Source of the DNA: Margaritifera margaritifera | Taxonomy: Eukaryota; Mollusca; Bivalvia; Unionida; Margaritiferidae | DNA: 64,000 bases | Reading direction: 5' to 3' | Assembly: GCA_029931535.1 (NCBI GenBank) | Contig: JAQPZY010001011.1 | Location: 310,001-374,000 of the forward strand | Shown: positions 59,037 through 64,000 of the stretch, piece by piece | Position numbering within the stretch: the stretch's first letter is position 1 | How the letters are laid out: each line of letters starts with the position of its first letter | Notes under the pieces: generated by a model | Databases searched by the model: none | What the model was told of the DNA's origin: nothing | What the model saw: only the letters and a program-made list of their open reading frames with translations | Translations under genes and position numbers: made by a program

Positions 59037-61059
59037 CTAAAAAAAGAGAAAAGAAAATAACTTTAAATTCTTCATACTTCCTGATGCTGATTCATAAATC
59101 CTATTTCTTTACATTATGGACCCAATATCTGACATTACAGGAGGTAGGTGGGTTTGAAATATACTGTATTACCTGCAACAAACATCATTCATCAAATATC
59201 TTGCCAGTGGACCCTTTTTTCACAATCAATCTCATATAAAAGTTTCTCCTGTGCTCATTTTACCAGTATGCATATTGAGAATGAGGCTAAAGATGGTATT
59301 GTATCAGATTTATTTATATTTATTCCAAGTGATATTTTACTGAAATATGTTCAGTTAGATTGTACACAATATATTTTACTTCAATTTCTAAATATGCACG
59401 ATTAATTTGTAAAGCAGTCAATCACAGAGGTTGTTTCCACACTACAAGTTCACACAAAATATTACTCGTCAAAAAGATGATGATTGCTCTGTATTACTCA
59501 TAATTTAATTAGGCAGTAACTTTCTTTTCAAACAATTATAATTTATAATCCCTTTATTATTCCATACTAGTCGATGAATTCTTTCTTCACCCATAGAAAA
59601 CTTAAATTTCTCATGGCAAACACGATTGGTTTTTCCTAAGCAGTATTCCCGTGTCCTCACTACTAATAAGTCAAACAGGTGATGAAAGTTACATTGTGCA
59701 AATGATGTATGTGTCTATATAAAAATAATTATTGACCCTTAAGGTCATTATATATAAAATTAATTTGATAAAATACAACTTGTTGACATGTTGGTTTTGA
59801 TGAGGCATGTCACTATTGCTGGAGTTGTTGACCTGATGGACTCGAGATCATAATACCTATATACCGGTAGGAAAGTATTTATCCACTGATCATCTTATTT
59901 TAATTTTTCATTCAATTTTAAAGGTTTTTCTCTCAATTAAGGACAATACATGTCCAATAACAGAGCTAAATAGATGGTTGTCATGATAGTCCACCACTGT
60001 CTTTGGTACACATGCATAAGGCATGCACCCTAAGCCTCCCTTTCAATTAACAAGATAATGTGATAACCCACATTACCTTTATTATCAGCGACTAATAAAT
60101 TCATCTACTGTCGATCTGACCCATTAATATCTTGGAGTCTTCTCTGTCTTGAGGTGAATCTATGTGAATGAATTGTGAAAAATAAGGTATTTTTCCAAGG
60201 TGTTTGAAAGGGGCATGCAGGTCTGAAAAAAAATCTGACAATTTTCTACTTGCCCGAATTCTGGATTTTCAGGACAATTAGAGACATGTATAATAAACAG
60301 ATGTTTGGGAAAATTTTTTTTACCCCACACACCCCCAAAAATTCTTCCTTCACTTTTATATCCTCTCATCACCTGTTCTCGAGCAACACCCTTTTTCAAA
60401 AGCATGTTATTTCGTCCAGACTGATGCATTTTGAGACAGAATCTCACACTGTATTCAAGCAGAAGATCACTGTTAACTGACTTAGTTGATCTACATGCAA
60501 GAAAATGCTGAAATTTAAGGTCAGAAATTTTGTATTGAAAAAAGAAAATACTATATTTCTACCACAATTGATAAGGTAACTTTTCCCCACTCAAAGCATT
60601 CTCTGTAAATCTATACATTATTTGTGTATTTGCTTCCCACTAGCATTTCATAAATCTGTGATGTTACTAATAATAGTCAAGCCTCATTCTGAACTATACC
60701 TGTCTGTCTTGAATTTGTATGGATAACCATTTATGGTCACTATCATTAATTCTATATCATTCATATTTTTGTGCTATTAAAAATGAGGTAAATAAACTTG
60801 ACAAGAAGCAGATATTTCTCTGACAAATGTTGATTAAATCAATAGAAAATATGTGAATTCTATGCTAAAACTCATTTTTATTGCCAATATTTTCTTAAGA
60901 AAAGATTTTACAACAGATGAAAAATAAACCCTTAAAGAATAATTACAATAATATTGTTTTTGAACAAGATTAAAATTTTATTTAAGCTTATGTTATTTAT
61001 TTACAGGTTCAAAAAATGTTTTACACTATAAAAGATTAAGGTGCTGATCACCAATAACC
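59037..61059. other. non-coding, probably CENP-Q intron or upstream region
   Basis: No start exon, TIR or tandem array supported. Open frames at 60160-60480 on both strands lack domains. Confidence 0.4.
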
Positions 61060-61159
61060 ATGGCACGCACTTACAAACTACCTTCTATGCATTATGTGAC
61101 GGTAGATCAGGGTCTATGTTGTTTGCATTTGGACTCGGCTTATACGAGCGTATATACAG
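61060..61159. mobile_element. double-palindrome MITE, truncated copy
   Basis: Only one end is present: TGCATTATGTGACGGTAGAT, CAGGGTCTATGTTGTTTGCA, then CTTATACGAGCGTATATACAG followed by TA. It lies directly upstream of the transposase remnant at 61163. Confidence 0.75.
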
Positions 61160-61162
61160 TAG

Positions 61163-63000
61163 TGAAAGAAAATTGAGTTTTAGTATCACTGGCAGCCAAG
61201 AGGTTTACCGGTCACAACACTCAGAGATAGAGTGGACAACAGATTCTCCACAGATGTAACAAAATCAGGCCCTGAGCCAGTTTTGAGTTTAGAGGACGGA
61301 ACAAGGCTTGTTGCACACATTAAGGAGCTTGTCGAGGAAGACTATGGGTATAGCAGTACAAAAATTAATCAACCTGGCTTCTGAATATGTGGTCTCCTTA
61401 GGAAAGCATTCTTGTGATGTCACCTTCAGCCTTATGTGGTTTTAAAATTGCATGGGAGTATGGCCTGAATTAAAAGTTATCAAGTCTTGCCGAATAAAGT
61501 GCCAAGTGTGCCAAAAGGGATTCAAGAACCAATTATTTCAATGAACTCGAAAGAATAATGAACTACATAGCATTACAAATAAACCCCAAAACATATGCAA
61601 CATTGATCAAACGGGAATCAATAATGTGTTTAACCTCCAAATGTAGTACCTGGAATTCATTGCAAACCCCAAGCAATCATGACAGAGAGATCAAAAACAA
61701 TTACAGTTACAGGGGCTGGAAATGCACAAGGACAACCGATCCCACCATTTTTTATTTTTCCTGGAGAAAGAATGTTTGAAGAGTTGATGGCTGGGAAATC
61801 CCCAGGTGCTCATGGAATTATAACAAAGACTGTGTCTGTATAATGCATCTATGTATTCAGAAACCATCTATAGAACCATTTTTTTAACAAATATTGACCG
61901 GAGTGGAGCAATAAGGAGACTCTATTTGTTCTCTATAATGGCCACAGAAGCCACATTACCACTGATCTTGTTGACTGGGTCAAAGAAAACAACATTATTT
62001 TAGTTGTCTTACCTCTGCATACTTATCATATTCTTCAAACCATTGGACATACCGTATATAATCGCGTATAAGCCAATACAAACTGCAAACTGCATAGACC
62101 CAGATCTGCCATCGCATAATGTGCCGGCAGATCTGGGTCTATGCAGTTTGTAGGGACTAATCAGTAGAACAAACATAAACCCTGATCTGCCAGCGCATTA
62201 TGCGATGACAGATCAGGATCTGTTGTTTGCATTTGGACATAGATTATATGCGAGTACATAAGGTAGATTGTTTTGGTCCAACTAAAATATAACCATGAAT
62301 GTGCAAAGTTTGTATGACTAAATCACATAGTCATTACAAGGTATGATGTTTGCTCACTTGCATGTAAGGCATATGTGTCAGCTTTAAGTCAAACCAACTT
62401 GTAATCTGCTTTCAAAAAGTTTGGACTGCTAATCAATTGATAAACAATTTACAGTTAACAATAAAACCTTCAATCCTCTTTGATGATAATGCCATAGAAG
62501 GGAAGCACTGCAAAGGAAAATGTTTAAAAGAACAATGATGGAGTGGAAAGTGAGGAAGGAACAAGAACTTTAAGCAAGAATAATTTAACAGAAAATAAAC
62601 AGACTGGCAATTTCTTTGATACACTTAAAGAAAAAGTTGTCAAGAAAGTTATTGCCAGAAAAAAGAATAAACACCAATTCCATGATTGGAAGGAAAGCCC
62701 TAGAAGGGGAGACAATGGAGCAAATGAAGAAATATCTAGATGAAAGTGGAAAAAAAGAGGAAAATTGACAATGTAGACAAGACAAAAGGCTAGAAGAGCA
62801 GAGAGAAAAAAGTAGCAAAGCAAAACAAGTGTTTTATTGAGTGATGAAGAGACAGATAATCAAAGTCAAACAGAATCTAAAATCCCCAAGACAGAAAAAT
62901 GTTGTGCATGCAAAAAATTATATGCAGAGATATTCTGGATATTGCAATAACCAAATGGGTCAAGTGTGACAAATGTGGTTACTGGGTCCATTTGAAGTAT
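61163..63000 (+). pseudogene. CENP-B/pogo-type DDE transposase, decayed
   Basis: Order of recognisable pieces across frames: a helix-turn-helix end LPVTTLRDRVDNRF (about 61200), GPEPVLSLEDGTRLVAHIKE (about 61270), LINLASEYVVSLGKHS (about 61365), IDQTGINNVFNLQM (first catalytic Asp region, about 61600), GQPIPPFFIFPGERMFEELM (about 61730), and NGHRSHITTDLVDWVKENNI followed by ILVVLPLHTYHILQ (about 61950; normally DGH-x-SH, so the catalytic Asp is now Asn). After a MITE insertion come FGPTKI and a basic region at 62543-62743. A PHD-like end follows, with CCACKKLYAE and WVKCDKCGYWVH in different frames (about 62900-62990). Many stops and shifts; inactive. Confidence 0.85.
62052..62263. mobile_element. 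double-palindrome MITE, copy 3, inside the transposase remnant
   Basis: TA duplications at 62050-62051 and 62264-62265. Ends CCGTATATAATCGCGTATAA and TTATATGCGAGTACATAAGG. It carries both internal palindromes in the reverse order from copy 1: CTGCATAGACCCAGATCTGC first, ACATAAACCCTGATCTGCC second. The order difference is what inversion of the whole element gives. It splits the LPLHTYHILQTIG and FGPTK parts of the host pseudogene. Confidence 0.92.
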
Positions 63001-63080
63001 AGTGGTCTGCCACTTATAAGGCCACCCCTTCTGCAGCAGAAAAATGGCCTTATAAGAGGGGTGGGCTGTCTCGAGGGGAA
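62998..63080. repeat. inverted repeat CTTATAAGGCCACCCC
   Basis: CACTTATAAGGCCACCCCTT and GGCCTTATAAGAGGGGTGG form a hairpin right after the transposase remnant. A similar ACCTTATAGGATGGCCACC lies inverted at about 63943-63970. It may be a transposon terminus; the far end could not be fixed inside the window. Confidence 0.5.
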
Positions 63081-64000
63081 TCACATAGACATCAGTAATA
63101 ATTACATATAAAGTATGAAAAGCATAACTAATTTTTAAATGTTTAATATTTAATGTTCTTTATGAATTATCATTAATCATAGTGGAAAAACTACTTTGTC
63201 AGTAAAATCTGAGTACACAAACATCTGACTGTAACCATAAATCTGTCCATTCCATTTTCCCACTGCTGTAGAATTTATAACTGATGATGTTTATCTGAAT
63301 CTTTCTGACATCAAATTTCTCCGCTTTGATCAAAGGACTCTCCCTCTTTTCATTCAGGTAAATTGTTTTCACTTTTCCTTCTAAACTGAGAATGTCTGAC
63401 AACATTTTGCACTTTTTGCAATAACTGATTCCTTCACTGGTAATTTGTAGTTAGTGTATTAGCAAAATGCTTAGTGTTTACAAAGGAAGTGAGCTTGTCA
63501 CATGATCAACTAGTTTTAGTCTGGTACCCTTTCAAAACACATTTCATAATCTATGAGAATTATTGATAAGCCACAATGGCTAACATACCATTTTTACTTT
63601 ATGGTAACCAGATGTCACACAGACTTGAGCTAAATAATACTGTGCTTCTCAGCAGTTACCTTTTGTCATCTTGATAATTATCAGTAATAACAGCCAGTAA
63701 TTATCAACATGACAAAACCTGACATCTAAGGAACACACAGCAGTAAGGATAATTAGTTCACTTGCCTCTTTGTATGGATTAAAGTTAGATAATTTGTTAG
63801 CATGTGGAACAAATGTCAATATGTTGAATTTAGAAATCAAATATTTGTGAGATTTCTATATGTCAACCCCATTATTTGGCTGCTCATAAGGTGTAAATTT
63901 GACAGTTTTTGTACTAACATGCCAGCTGCTGGCCAAGATGGAGAGGTGGCCATCCTATAAGGTTACTTTTGAACAAATAATTTTACGTGCCAAGAGATTC
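63081..64000. other. non-coding end of window
   Basis: No exon or complete element recognised. Confidence 0.4.

Noticed and set aside
62524..62823. Minus-strand hydrophobic frame of 99 codons
   Set aside because: Shadow of the Lys/Glu-rich plus-strand end of the decayed transposase.

Overview
The window is AT-rich, intron-dominated eukaryotic nuclear DNA from an animal. Tandem-core transposons with hairpin ends, DIRS-type retrotransposons, several pogo/Tigger-like DNA transposon families and dense satellites together suggest a marine invertebrate, most likely a mollusc and probably a bivalve. The organism call is inference. There are no rRNA genes, CRISPR arrays, operons or prokaryotic genes.

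The one host gene I can support is on the minus strand. Six short exons between 59.0 and 28.0 kb have good splice sites and mostly compatible phases. Their product is collinear with CENP-Q, a kinetochore CCAN subunit: a basic Lys/Ser-rich N-terminus, a W-x-P-L-x-K-x-T-R motif, then coiled coil ending in an EEEE run. The start exon, one internal exon (between 37.3 and 30.5 kb) and the C-terminal exon(s) were not found. Introns reach about 8 kb and are filled with mobile DNA.

Layout. 0-4.8 kb: a tRNA-derived SINE, a decayed tandem array and TA microsatellites. 4.8-8.54 kb: a 36/33-bp minisatellite of roughly 105-110 units. It is open on both strands, and both strands encode the same heptapeptide, TVLRTVL. 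The minus-strand frame has an ATG with a signal-peptide-like leader, a stop just past the array and an AATAAA after that. 9.4-12.4 kb: two adjacent copies of a tandem-core, hairpin-ended element of Helentron/HINE or pearl type. 13-25 kb: a palindromic MITE, an internally deleted BED/hAT transposon, a 52-bp minisatellite and two 1.5-kb TIR elements with TA target duplications. 25.8-27.7 kb: another tandem-core element containing a clean MITE insertion. 28-33 kb: three CENP-Q exons, a second SINE family and a decayed array. 33.3-41.3 kb: two degraded minus-strand DIRS-like retrotransposons on either side of a CENP-Q exon. 44-49 kb: a dispersed repeat, a 44-bp array with a small hAT-like insertion, and adjoining 59-bp and 73-bp satellites. 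49.5-58.6 kb: a LINE 3' end, a SINE, a hAT fragment, a tandem-core array with a 983-bp insertion, a 2-kb pogo-like element with TIRs and transposase remnants, and another tandem-core copy. 61-63 kb: a decayed CENP-B/pogo-type DDE transposase with a PHD-like tail, interrupted by a MITE.

Most open reading frames in the window are chance frames in repeats. The strongest leads are the two-strand TVLRTVL array with its secreted-type leader, the tandem-core element family, the TIR family shared by a 1.56-kb element and small double-palindrome MITEs, and the 73-bp satellite with a partial 146-bp dimer pattern.
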